Shown here: piece after piece, positions 52,125-64,000 of the stretch | How the letters are laid out: each line of letters opens with the position of its first letter | Position numbering within the stretch: position 1 is the stretch's first letter | Source: Euonymus europaeus | Lineage: Eukaryota; Streptophyta; Magnoliopsida; Celastrales; Celastraceae | Length of the DNA stretch: 64,000 nt | Direction of reading: 5' to 3' | NCBI GenBank assembly: GCA_963580455.1 | Contig: OY756961.1 | Coordinates: 15,729,001 to 15,793,000 of the forward strand | Program-made: the position numbers and the translations under genes | The notes under the pieces: model-generated | What the model was told of the DNA's origin: nothing | What the model saw: the letters and a program-made list of their open reading frames with translations, nothing else | Databases searched by the model: none

Positions 52125-55100
52125 GCTCCTCCATAGAGAGAGTTGAGAAACTTCGGACCATCAAAGTTGCTTGGTGTACAATTTTTATTGTTCTCATATG
52201 TCAAATTTTACGAGTATAAGCTTCTTAGATTATTTCGATGCCAAAACACCAACTTTCTATGACAAATGGACAAAACCATTAAGAGCTCCTTCATAGAGAG
52301 AGTTGAGCAACTTCGGACTATCAAAGTTTCTCGGGATAGACTTTTTATTGTTCTCATATGTCATGAAAATTTTACGAGTATAAGCTTCATAGATTATTTC
52401 GATGCAAAACACCAACTTTCTATGACAAATTGACAAAACCGTTAACAGCTCCTCCATAGAGAGAGTTGAGCAACTTCGGACCATCAAAGTTGCTCGGTGT
52501 ACAATTTTTATTGTTCTCATATGTCAAATTTTACGAGTATAAGCTTCATAGATTATTTCGATGCCAAAACACCAACTTTCTATGACAAATCGAAAAATCT
52601 GTTAAGAGCTCCTCCATAGAGAGAGTTGAACAACTTCGGACTATCAAAGTTTCTCGGGATAGACTTTTTATTGTTCTTCTAAGTTAAATTTTACAAGTAT
52701 AAGCTTCCTAGATTATTTCGATGCCAAAACATCAACTTTCTATGACAAATCGACAAAACCGTTAAAAGCTCCTCCATAGAGAGAGTTGAACAACTTCGGA
52801 CTATCAAAATTGCTCTCTATACACTTTTTATTGTTCTTCTATGTGAAATTTTGCGAGTATAAGCTTCCTAGATTATTTCGATGCCAAAACACCAACTTTC
52901 TATGAAAAATAGACAAAACCGTTAAGAGCTCCTCCTTAGAGAGAGTTGAGCAACTTCGGACCATCAAAGTTTCTCGGGATGTACTTTTTTTTGTTCTTCT
53001 ATATTAAATTTTACAAGTATAAGCTTCGTATATTATTTCAATGCCAAAACACCAACTTTCTATGACAAATGGACAAAACCGTTAAAAGCTCCTCCATAGA
53101 GAGAGTTGAGCAACTTCGGACCATCAAAATTGCTCTATGTAGACTTTTTATTGTTCTTCTATGTCAAATTTTACGAGTATAAGTTTTCTAGATTATTTCG
53201 ATGCCAAAACACCAACTTTCTACGACAAATGGACAAAACCGTTAAAAGCTCCTCCATAGAGAGTGTTGAGCAACTTCGGACCTTCAAAATTGCTCGGTGT
53301 ACAATTTTTATTGTTCTTATATGTCAAATTTTACGAGTATAAGCTTCATAGATTATTTCGATGCAAAAACACAAACTTTCTATGACAAATGGACAAAACC
53401 GTTAAAAGCTCCACCATAGAGACAGTTGAGCAACTTCGGACCATCAAAGTTGCTCGGTGTACACTTTTTATTGTTCTTAAATGTCAAATTTTATGAGTAT
53501 AAGCTTCATAGATTATTTTGATGCAAAAACAACAACTTTCTGTGACAAATCGACAAAACCGTTAACAGCTCCTCCATAGAGAGAGTTGAGCAACTTCGGA
53601 CAATCAAAGTTGCTCGGTGTACAATTTTTATTGTTCTCATATGTCAAATTTTACGAGTATAAGCTTCATAGATTATTTCGATGCCAAAACACCGACTTTC
53701 TATGACAAATGGACAAAACAGTTAAGAGCTCCTCCATAGAGAGAGTTGAACAACTTCGGACTATCAAAGTTTCTCGGGATAGACTTTCTATTGTTCTTCT
53801 AAGTTAAATTTTACGAGTATAAGCTTCCTAGATTATTTCGATGCCAAAACATCAACTGTCTATGACAAATCGACAAAACCGTTAAAAGCTCCTCCATAGA
53901 GAGAGTTGAACAACTTCGGACTATCAAAATTGCTCTTTATACACTTTTTATTGTTCTTCTATTTGAAATTTTGCGAGTATAAGCTTCTTAGATTATTTCG
54001 ATGCCAAAACACCAACTTTCTATGAAAAATAGACAAAACCGTTAAGAGCTCCTCCTTAGAGAGAGTTGAGCAACTTCGGACTATCAAAGTTTCTCGGGAT
54101 GTACTTTTTTTCGTTCTTCTATATTAAATTTTACGAGTATAAGCTTGCTAGATTATTTCGAAGCCAAAACACCAACTTTCTATGACAAATCGACAAAACC
54201 GTTAAAAGCTCCTCCATAGAGAGAGTTGAGCAACTCCGGACCATCAAAATTGCTCTATGTAGACTTTTTATTGTTCTTCTATGTCAAATTTTACGAGTAT
54301 AAGCTTCCTAGATTATTTCGATGCCAAAACACCAACTTTCTATGACAAATGAACAAAACCGTTAAAATCTCCTCCGTAGAGAGTGTTGAGCGACTTCGGA
54401 CCTTCAAAATTGCTCGGTGTACAATTTTTATTGTTCTTATATGTCAAATTTTACGAGTATAAGCTTCATAGATTATTTCGATGCCAAAACACAAACTTTC
54501 TATGACAAATGGACAAAACCATTAAAAGCTCCTCTATAGAGAGTGTTGAGCGACTTCGGACCTTCAAAATTGCTCGGTGTACAATTTTTATTGTTCTTAT
54601 ATGTCAAATTTTACGAGTATAAGCTTCATAGATTATTTCGATGCCAAAACACAAACTTTCTATGACAAATGGACAAAACCGTTAAAAGCTCCTCCATAGA
54701 GACAGTTGAGCAACTTCGGACCATCAAAGTTGCTCGGTGTACACTTTTTATTATTCTTATATGTCAAATTTTATGAGTATAAGCTTCATAGATTATTTTG
54801 ATGCAAAAACAACAACTTTCTATGACAAATCGACAAAACCGTTAACAGCTCCTCCATAGAGAGAGTTGAGCAACTTCGGACCATCAAAGTTGCTCGGTGT
54901 ACAATTTTTATTGTTCTCATATGTCAAATTTTACGAGTATAAGCTTCATAGATTATTTCGATGCCAAGACACCAACTTTCTATGACAAATGGACAAGACC
55001 GTTAAGAGCTCCTCCATAGAGAGAGTTGAACAACTTCGGACTATCAAAGTTTCTCGGGATATACTTTTTATTGTTCTTCTAAGTTAAATTTTACGAGTAT

Positions 55101-57090
55101 AAGCTTCCTAGATTATTTCGATGCCAAAACATCAACTGTCTATGACAAATCGACAAAACCGTTAAAAGCTCCTCCATAGAGAGAGTTGAACAACTTCGTA
55201 ATATCAAAATTGCTCTTTATACACTTTTTATTGTTCTTCTATGTGAAATTTTGCGAGTATAAGCTTCTTAGATTATTTCGATGCCAAAACACCAACTTTC
55301 TATGAAAAATAGACAAAACCGTTAAGAGCTCCTCCTTAGAGAGAGTTGAGCAACTTCGGACTATCAAAGTTTCTCGGGATGTACTTTTTTTTGTTCTTCT
55401 ATATTAAATTTTACGAGTATAAGCTTCCTAGATTATTTCGAAGCCAAAACACCAACTTTCTATGACAAATGGACAAAACCGTTAAAAGCTCCTCCATAGA
55501 GAGAGTTGAGCAACTTCGGACCATCAAAATTGCGCTATGTAGACTTTTTATTGTTCTTCTATGTCAAATTTTACGAGTATAAGCTTCCTAGATTATTTCG
55601 ATGCCAAAACACCAACTTTCTATGACAAATGGACAAAACCGTTAAAAGCACCTCCGTAGAGAGTGTTGAGCGACTTCGGATCTTCAAAATTGCTCGGTGT
55701 ACAATTTTTATTGTTCTTATATGTCAAATTTTACGAGTATAAGCTTCATAGATTATTTCGATGCAAAAACACAAACTTTCTATGACAAATGGACAAAACC
55801 GTTAAAAGCTCCTCCATAGAGACAGTTGAGCAACTTCGGACCATCAAAGTTGCTCGGTGTACACTTTTTATTGTTCTTATATGTCAAATTTTATGAGTAT
55901 AAGCTTCATAGATTATTTTGATGTAAAAACAACAACTTTCTATGACAAATCGACAAAACCGTTAACAGCTCCTCCATAGAGAGAGTTGAGCAACTTCGGA
56001 CCATCAAAGTTGCTCGGTGTACAATTTTTATTGTTCTCATATGTCAAATTTTACGAGTATAAGCTTGATAGATTATTTCGATGCCAAAACACCAACTTTC
56101 TATGACAAATGGACAAGACCGTTAAGAGCTCCACCTTAGAGAGAGTTGAGCAACTTCGGACTATCAAAGTTTCTCGGGATAGACTTTTTATTGTTCTTCT
56201 AAGTTAAATTTTACGAGTATAAGCTTCCTAGATTATTTCGATGCCAAAACATCAACTGTCTATGACAAATCGACAAAACCGTTAAAAGCTCCTCCATAGA
56301 GAGAGTTGAACAACTTCGGACTATCAAAATTGCTCTTTATACACTTTTTATTGTTCTTCTATGTGAAATTTTGCGAGTATAAGCTTCTTAGATTATTTCG
56401 ATGCCAAAACACCAACTTTCTATGAAAAATAGACAAAACCGTTAAGAGCTCCTCCTTAGAGAGAGTTGAGCAACTTCGGACTATCAAAGTTTCTCGGGAT
56501 GTACTTTTTTTTGTTCTTCTATATTAAATTTTACGAGTATAAGCTTCCTAGATTATTTCGAAGCCAAAACACCAACTTTCTATGACAAATGGACAAAACC
56601 GTTAAAAGCTCCTCCATAGAGAGAGTTGAGCAACTTCGGACCATCACAATTGCTCTATGTAGACTTTTTATTGTTCTTCTATGTCAAATTTTAAGAGTAT
56701 AAGCTTTCTAGATTATTTCGATGCCAAAACACCAACTTTCTATGACAAATGGACAAAACCGTTAAAAGCTCCTCCGTAGAGAGTGTTGAGCGACTTCGGA
56801 CCTTCAAAATTGCTCGGTGTACAATTTTTATTGTTCTTATATGTCAAATTTTACGAGTATAAGCTTCATAGATTATTTCGATGCAAAAACACAAACTTTC
56901 TATGACAAATGGAGAAAACCGTTAAAAGCTCCTCCATAGAGACAGTTGAGCAACTTCGGACCATCAAAGTTGCTCGGTGTACACTTTTTATTGTTCTCAT
57001 ATGTCATGACAATTTTACGAGTATAAGCTTCATAGATTATTTCGATGCAAAACACCAACTTTCTATGACAAATTGACAAAACCGTTAACA
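52125..57090 (+). repeat. 4966-bp 31-mer higher-order repeat, copy 1
   Basis: The length equals 31 monomers of 160 plus three extra bases in each of two 163-bp monomers (52361, 57004). The unit itself contains nested 8-mer and 7-mer steps: the GATGYAAAAACAACAAC monomer occurs at 53521, 54801 and 55921. The extra monomer in the first step is a single-unit duplication at about 54381-54700. Confidence 0.9.
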
Positions 57091-60000
57091 GCTCCTCCAT
57101 AGAGAGAGTTGAGAAACTTCGGACCATCAAAGTTGCTTGGTGTACAATTTTTATTGTTCTCATATGTCAAATTTTACGAGTATAAGCTTCTTAGATTATT
57201 TCGATGCCAAAACACCAACTTTCTATGACAAATGGACAAAACCATTAAGAGCTCCTTCATAGAGAGAGTTGAGCAACTTCGGACTATCAAAGTTTCTCGG
57301 GATAGACTTTTTATTGTTCTCATATGTCATGAAAATTTTACGAGTATAAGCTTCATAGATTATTTCGATGCAAAACACCAACTTTCTATGACAAATTGAC
57401 AAAACCGTTAACAGCTCCTCCATAGAGAGAGTTGAGCAACTTCGGACCATCAAAGTTGCTCGGTGTACAATTTTTATTGTTCTCATATGTCAAATTTTAC
57501 GAGTATAAGCTTCATAGATTATTTCGATGCCAAAACACCAACTTTCTATGACAAATCGAAAAATCTGTTAAGAGCTCCTCCATAGAGAGAGTTGAACAAC
57601 TTCGGACTATCAAAGTTTCTCGGGATAGACTTTTTATTGTTCTTCTAAGTTAAATTTTACAAGTATAAGCTTCCTAGATTATTTCGATGCCAAAACATCA
57701 ACTTTCTATGACAAATCGACAAAACCGTTAAAAGCTCCTCCATAGAGAGAGTTGAACAACTTCGGACTATCAAAATTGCTCTCTATACACTTTTTATTGT
57801 TCTTCTATGTGAAATTTTGCGAGTATAAGCTTCCTAGATTATTTCGATGCCAAAACACCAACTTTCTATGAAAAATAGACAAAACCGTTAAGAGCTCCTC
57901 CTTAGAGAGAGTTGAGCAACTTCGGACCATCAAAGTTTCTCGGGATGTACTTTTTTTTGTTCTTCTATATTAAATTTTACAAGTATAAGCTTCGTATATT
58001 ATTTCAATGCCAAAACACCAACTTTCTATGACAAATGGACAAAACCGTTAAAAGCTCCTCCATAGAGAGAGTTGAGCAACTTCGGACCATCAAAATTGCT
58101 CTATGTAGACTTTTTATTGTTCTTCTATGTCAAATTTTACGAGTATAAGTTTTCTAGATTATTTCGATGCCAAAACACCAACTTTCTACGACAAATGGAC
58201 AAAACCGTTAAAAGCTCCTCCATAGAGAGTGTTGAGCAACTTCGGACCTTCAAAATTGCTCGGTGTACAATTTTTATTGTTCTTATATGTCAAATTTTAC
58301 GAGTATAAGCTTCATAGATTATTTCGATGCAAAAACACAAACTTTCTATGACAAATGGACAAAACCGTTAAAAGCTCCACCATAGAGACAGTTGAGCAAC
58401 TTCGGACCATCAAAGTTGCTCGGTGTACACTTTTTATTGTTCTTAAATGTCAAATTTTATGAGTATAAGCTTCATAGATTATTTTGATGCAAAAACAACA
58501 ACTTTCTGTGACAAATCGACAAAACCGTTAACAGCTCCTCCATAGAGAGAGTTGAGCAACTTCGGACAATCAAAGTTGCTCGGTGTACAATTTTTATTGT
58601 TCTCATATGTCAAATTTTACGAGTATAAGCTTCATAGATTATTTCGATGCCAAAACACCGACTTTCTATGACAAATGGACAAAACAGTTAAGAGCTCCTC
58701 CATAGAGAGAGTTGAACAACTTCGGACTATCAAAGTTTCTCGGGATAGACTTTCTATTGTTCTTCTAAGTTAAATTTTACGAGTATAAGCTTCCTAGATT
58801 ATTTCGATGCCAAAACATCAACTGTCTATGACAAATCGACAAAACCGTTAAAAGCTCCTCCATAGAGAGAGTTGAACAACTTCGGACTATCAAAATTGCT
58901 CTTTATACACTTTTTATTGTTCTTCTATTTGAAATTTTGCGAGTATAAGCTTCTTAGATTATTTCGATGCCAAAACACCAACTTTCTATGAAAAATAGAC
59001 AAAACCGTTAAGAGCTCCTCCTTAGAGAGAGTTGAGCAACTTCGGACTATCAAAGTTTCTCGGGATGTACTTTTTTTCGTTCTTCTATATTAAATTTTAC
59101 GAGTATAAGCTTGCTAGATTATTTCGAAGCCAAAACACCAACTTTCTATGACAAATCGACAAAACCGTTAAAAGCTCCTCCATAGAGAGAGTTGAGCAAC
59201 TCCGGACCATCAAAATTGCTCTATGTAGACTTTTTATTGTTCTTCTATGTCAAATTTTACGAGTATAAGCTTCCTAGATTATTTCGATGCCAAAACACCA
59301 ACTTTCTATGACAAATGAACAAAACCGTTAAAATCTCCTCCGTAGAGAGTGTTGAGCGACTTCGGACCTTCAAAATTGCTCGGTGTACAATTTTTATTGT
59401 TCTTATATGTCAAATTTTACGAGTATAAGCTTCATAGATTATTTCGATGCCAAAACACAAACTTTCTATGACAAATGGACAAAACCATTAAAAGCTCCTC
59501 TATAGAGAGTGTTGAGCGACTTCGGACCTTCAAAATTGCTCGGTGTACAATTTTTATTGTTCTTATATGTCAAATTTTACGAGTATAAGCTTCATAGATT
59601 ATTTCGATGCCAAAACACAAACTTTCTATGACAAATGGACAAAACCGTTAAAAGCTCCTCCATAGAGACAGTTGAGCAACTTCGGACCATCAAAGTTGCT
59701 CGGTGTACACTTTTTATTATTCTTATATGTCAAATTTTATGAGTATAAGCTTCATAGATTATTTTGATGCAAAAACAACAACTTTCTATGACAAATCGAC
59801 AAAACCGTTAACAGCTCCTCCATAGAGAGAGTTGAGCAACTTCGGACCATCAAAGTTGCTCGGTGTACAATTTTTATTGTTCTCATATGTCAAATTTTAC
59901 GAGTATAAGCTTCATAGATTATTTCGATGCCAAGACACCAACTTTCTATGACAAATGGACAAGACCGTTAAGAGCTCCTCCATAGAGAGAGTTGAACAAC

Positions 60001-62056
60001 TTCGGACTATCAAAGTTTCTCGGGATATACTTTTTATTGTTCTTCTAAGTTAAATTTTACGAGTATAAGCTTCCTAGATTATTTCGATGCCAAAACATCA
60101 ACTGTCTATGACAAATCGACAAAACCGTTAAAAGCTCCTCCATAGAGAGAGTTGAACAACTTCGTAATATCAAAATTGCTCTTTATACACTTTTTATTGT
60201 TCTTCTATGTGAAATTTTGCGAGTATAAGCTTCTTAGATTATTTCGATGCCAAAACACCAACTTTCTATGAAAAATAGACAAAACCGTTAAGAGCTCCTC
60301 CTTAGAGAGAGTTGAGCAACTTCGGACTATCAAAGTTTCTCGGGATGTACTTTTTTTTGTTCTTCTATATTAAATTTTACGAGTATAAGCTTCCTAGATT
60401 ATTTCGAAGCCAAAACACCAACTTTCTATGACAAATGGACAAAACCGTTAAAAGCTCCTCCATAGAGAGAGTTGAGCAACTTCGGACCATCAAAATTGCG
60501 CTATGTAGACTTTTTATTGTTCTTCTATGTCAAATTTTACGAGTATAAGCTTCCTAGATTATTTCGATGCCAAAACACCAACTTTCTATGACAAATGGAC
60601 AAAACCGTTAAAAGCACCTCCGTAGAGAGTGTTGAGCGACTTCGGATCTTCAAAATTGCTCGGTGTACAATTTTTATTGTTCTTATATGTCAAATTTTAC
60701 GAGTATAAGCTTCATAGATTATTTCGATGCAAAAACACAAACTTTCTATGACAAATGGACAAAACCGTTAAAAGCTCCTCCATAGAGACAGTTGAGCAAC
60801 TTCGGACCATCAAAGTTGCTCGGTGTACACTTTTTATTGTTCTTATATGTCAAATTTTATGAGTATAAGCTTCATAGATTATTTTGATGTAAAAACAACA
60901 ACTTTCTATGACAAATCGACAAAACCGTTAACAGCTCCTCCATAGAGAGAGTTGAGCAACTTCGGACCATCAAAGTTGCTCGGTGTACAATTTTTATTGT
61001 TCTCATATGTCAAATTTTACGAGTATAAGCTTGATAGATTATTTCGATGCCAAAACACCAACTTTCTATGACAAATGGACAAGACCGTTAAGAGCTCCAC
61101 CTTAGAGAGAGTTGAGCAACTTCGGACTATCAAAGTTTCTCGGGATAGACTTTTTATTGTTCTTCTAAGTTAAATTTTACGAGTATAAGCTTCCTAGATT
61201 ATTTCGATGCCAAAACATCAACTGTCTATGACAAATCGACAAAACCGTTAAAAGCTCCTCCATAGAGAGAGTTGAACAACTTCGGACTATCAAAATTGCT
61301 CTTTATACACTTTTTATTGTTCTTCTATGTGAAATTTTGCGAGTATAAGCTTCTTAGATTATTTCGATGCCAAAACACCAACTTTCTATGAAAAATAGAC
61401 AAAACCGTTAAGAGCTCCTCCTTAGAGAGAGTTGAGCAACTTCGGACTATCAAAGTTTCTCGGGATGTACTTTTTTTTGTTCTTCTATATTAAATTTTAC
61501 GAGTATAAGCTTCCTAGATTATTTCGAAGCCAAAACACCAACTTTCTATGACAAATGGACAAAACCGTTAAAAGCTCCTCCATAGAGAGAGTTGAGCAAC
61601 TTCGGACCATCACAATTGCTCTATGTAGACTTTTTATTGTTCTTCTATGTCAAATTTTAAGAGTATAAGCTTTCTAGATTATTTCGATGCCAAAACACCA
61701 ACTTTCTATGACAAATGGACAAAACCGTTAAAAGCTCCTCCGTAGAGAGTGTTGAGCGACTTCGGACCTTCAAAATTGCTCGGTGTACAATTTTTATTGT
61801 TCTTATATGTCAAATTTTACGAGTATAAGCTTCATAGATTATTTCGATGCAAAAACACAAACTTTCTATGACAAATGGAGAAAACCGTTAAAAGCTCCTC
61901 CATAGAGACAGTTGAGCAACTTCGGACCATCAAAGTTGCTCGGTGTACACTTTTTATTGTTCTCATATGTCATGACAATTTTACGAGTATAAGCTTCATA
62001 GATTATTTCGATGCAAAACACCAACTTTCTATGACAAATTGACAAAACCGTTAACA
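57091..62056 (+). repeat. 4966-bp 31-mer higher-order repeat, copy 2
   Basis: Every rare state I compared reappears exactly 4966 bases after copy 1: GAAAAATCTG, TACGACAAATGG, CTTAAATGTC, TTTTTTTCGTTC, TTCGTAATATC, TTGCGCTATG, ATCACAATTG and both 163-bp monomers. I saw no difference between copies until about 62061, where the sequence changes to GCTCGTCCATAG and AACATCGG. The duplication is therefore very recent, or an assembly duplication. Confidence 0.9.
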
Positions 62057-63030
62057 GCTCGTCCATAGAGAGTGTTGAGCAACATCGGACCATCAAAGTT
62101 GCTCGGTGTACAATTTTTATTGTTCTCATATGTCAAATTTTACGAGTATAAGCTTGATAGATTATTTCGATGCCAAAACACCAACTTTCTATGACAAATG
62201 GACAAGACCGTTAAGAGCTCCACCTTAGAGAGAGTTGAGCAACTTCGGACTATCAAAGTTTCTCGGGATAGACTTTTTATTGTTCTTCTAAGTTAAATTT
62301 TATGAGTATAAGCTTCCTAGATTATTTCGATGCCAAAACATCAACTGTCTATGACAAATCGACAAAACCGTTAAAAGCTCCTCCATAGAGAGAGTTGAAC
62401 AACTTCGGACTATCAAAATTGCTCTTTATACACTTTTTATTGTTCTTCTATGTGAAATTTTGCGAGTATAAGCTTCTTAGATTATTTCGATGCCAAAACA
62501 CCAACTTTCTATGAAAAATAGACAAAACCGTTAAGAGCTCCTCCTTAGAGAGAGTTGAGCAACTTCGGACTATCAAAGTTTCTCGGGACGTACTTTTTTT
62601 TGTTATTCTATATTAAATTTTACGAGTATAAGCTTCCTAGATTATTTCGAAGCCAAAACACCAACTTTCTATGACAAATGGACAAAACCGTTAAAAGCTC
62701 CTCCATAGAGAGAGTTGAGCAACTTCGGACCATCAAAATTGCTCTATGTAGACTTTTTATTGTTCTTCTATGTCAAATTTTACGAGTATAAGCTTCCTAG
62801 ATTATTTCGATGCCAAAACACCAACTTTCTATGACAAATGGACAAAACCGTTAAAAGCTCCTCCGTAGAGAGTGTTGAGCGACTTCGGACCTTCAAAATT
62901 GCTCGGTGTACAATTTTTATTGTTCTTATATGTCAAATTTTACGAGTATAAGCTTCATAGATTATTTCGATGCCAAAACACAAACTTTCTATGACAAATG
63001 GACAAAACCGTTAAAAGCTCCTCCATAGAG
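62057..63030 (+). repeat. Partial third copy of the 7-mer step (offset 1123)
   Basis: From AGCTTGATAG (61028, 62151) to about 62980 the sequence follows 61029-61860 at an offset of 1123 (seven monomers plus the three bases of one 163-bp monomer). GCTCCACCTTAG and CGAAGCC are shared. Small differences (GGGACGTAC, GTTATTCTATATT, AAAATTG for ACAATTG) make it older than the 4966-bp duplication, or subject to patching. Confidence 0.75.
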
Positions 63031-64000
63031 AGTGTTGAGCGACTTCGGACCTTCAAAATTGCTCGGTGTACAATTTTTATTGTTCTTATATGTCAAATTT
63101 TACGAGTATAAGCTTCATAGATTATTTCGATGCCAAAACACAAACTTTCTATGACAAATGGACAAAACCTTTAAAAGCTCCTCCATAGAGACAGTTGAGC
63201 AACTTCGGACCATCAAAGTTGCTCGGTGTACACTTTTTATTGTTCTTATATGTCAAATTTTATGAGTATAAGCTTCATAGATTATTTTGATGCAAAAACA
63301 ACAACTTTCTATGACAAATCGACAAAACCGTTAACAGCTCCTCCATAGAGAGAGTTGAGCAACTTCGGACCATCAAAGTTGCTCGGTGTACAATTTTTAT
63401 TGTTCTCATATGTCAAATTTTACGAGTATAAGCTTCATAGATTATTTCGATGCCAAAACACCAACTTTCTATGACAAATGGACAAAACCGTTAAAAGCTC
63501 CTCCATAGAGACATTTGAGCAACTTCGGACCATCAAAGTTGCTCGGTGTACACTTTTTATTGTTCTTATTTGTCATATTTTATGAGTATAAGCTTCATAG
63601 ATTATTTCGATGCCAAAACACCAACTTTCTATGACAAATGGACGAAACCGTTAAAAGCTCCTCCATAGAGAGAGTTCAGCAACTTCGGACCATCAAAATT
63701 GCTCTATGTATACTTTTTATTGTTCTTATATGTCATATTTTATGAGTATAAGCTTCATAGATTATTTTGATGCAAAAACAACAACTTTCTATGACAAATC
63801 GACAAAACCGTTAAAAGCTCCTCCATAGAGAGAGTTGAGTAACTTCAGACCATCAAAATTGCTCTATGTATACTTTTTATTGTACTTCTATGTCAAATTT
63901 TATGAGTATAAGCTTCCTTGATTATTTTGATGCCAAAACACCAACTTTCTATGACAAATGGACAAAACCGTTAAAAGCTCATCCATAGAGAGTGTTGAGC
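63031..64000 (+). repeat. Terminal monomers of the window
   Basis: The unit at about 63036 duplicates its left neighbour (GAGCGACTTCGGACCTTC at 62876 and 63036, offset 160). The following units are of the TATGAG, GATGCAAAAACAACAAC and GTTAACAGC types seen throughout the right domain. The array continues past the window end, since the last bases stop inside a monomer. Confidence 0.8.

Larger units (their letters stand above)
1..64000 (+). repeat. 160-bp satellite DNA array filling the window, about 400 monomers
   Basis: The same 160-base unit recurs from the first to the last base, always in the same orientation; for example GGACCATCAAA or GGACTATCAAA starts recur near 1, 161, 321 and 481. 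Accounting for the indels I could find gives about 400 full units before 63848. Nearly all units carry TATAAGCTTC, so a HindIII digest should give a 160-bp ladder. There is no unique sequence, transposon or gene between units. Long single-family arrays of roughly nucleosome-sized monomers are typical of eukaryotic centromeric or heterochromatic satellites; that location is inferred. Plant satellites of about 159-160 bp are known (for example in Rosa and Beta), but I cannot say whether this one is related. Confidence 0.98.

Noticed and set aside
37270..58308. Other short frames of 63-78 codons on either strand as genes
   Set aside because: They read the same monomer text in shifted frames, and their boundaries follow repeat stops.
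1..64000. CRISPR array
   Set aside because: The whole 160-base unit is repeated, with no short repeat separated by unique spacers, and there are no cas genes.
1..64000. Tandem repeats inside one large repetitive protein gene
   Set aside because: The unit length is not a multiple of three, and stops occur in all six frames within about three monomers.
1..64000. rRNA, 5S or tRNA gene cluster, or telomeric repeats
   Set aside because: No recognisable rRNA or tRNA sequence and no telomere-type short repeats were seen in the monomers or between them.

Overview
The whole 64 kb window is one uninterrupted head-to-tail array of a single satellite DNA family. The basic monomer is 160 bp. About 400 copies fit in the window once the indels listed below are counted. 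The first monomer is about 36% G+C (57 of 160 bases counted). Every monomer I checked lies in the same orientation. I found no transposon, no unique sequence, no RNA gene and no credible protein gene. This is typical of centromeric, pericentromeric or other heterochromatic satellite in a eukaryotic nuclear genome. A plant is a reasonable guess from the monomer length and AT-richness, but the sequence alone does not fix the species or the chromosome position, and I cannot match the monomer to a named family from memory.

Each monomer has a well conserved part, with TTTTACGAGTATAAGCTTC (containing a HindIII site), the segment AGATTATTTCGATGCC and the following CAACTTTCTATGACAAAT. It also has a variable part of about 40 bp just after GGACCATCAAA. 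Ordered monomer variants form nested higher-order repeats. The main blocks are: 1-1830 repeated at 2866-4710; an 800-bp pentamer at 4641-6560, seen again at 15301-16650; a 2.56-kb 16-mer at 8990-13800 with a partial upstream copy at 7347-8990; a 1439-bp 9-mer at 16621-19329; interlaced copies at 19320-24118; a 2077-bp 13-mer at 24031-28184; an 8/9-mer and a 19-mer at 27190-31937; a 320-bp dimer at 31781-32740; a 1763-bp 11-mer at 33051-36576; a 1657-bp duplication at 42880-45783; a 960-bp 6-mer at 48440-50359; and a 4966-bp 31-mer at 52125-62056, whose two copies agree at every variant I compared.

The array has two variant domains. Monomers with an EcoRI site occur only up to about 27.15 kb. 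A 163-bp monomer carrying a 4-bp insertion (TCATGA, often within the palindrome GTCATGAC) occurs only from 33.4 kb onward, 12 times. A few aberrant monomers mark deletions or duplication joins: 15 bp lost at 1762, 15 bp at 8004, 31 bp at 37700, and 106 bp at 44126 (leaving a 54-bp monomer).

No genes work together here. The short open frames (63-87 codons) follow from the repeat phase: 160 leaves a remainder of 1 on division by 3, so reading frame rotates with each monomer. The biological interest lies in how the array evolves: recent large tandem duplication, local conversion patches, a domain-restricted variant and CpG-decay-like variation.
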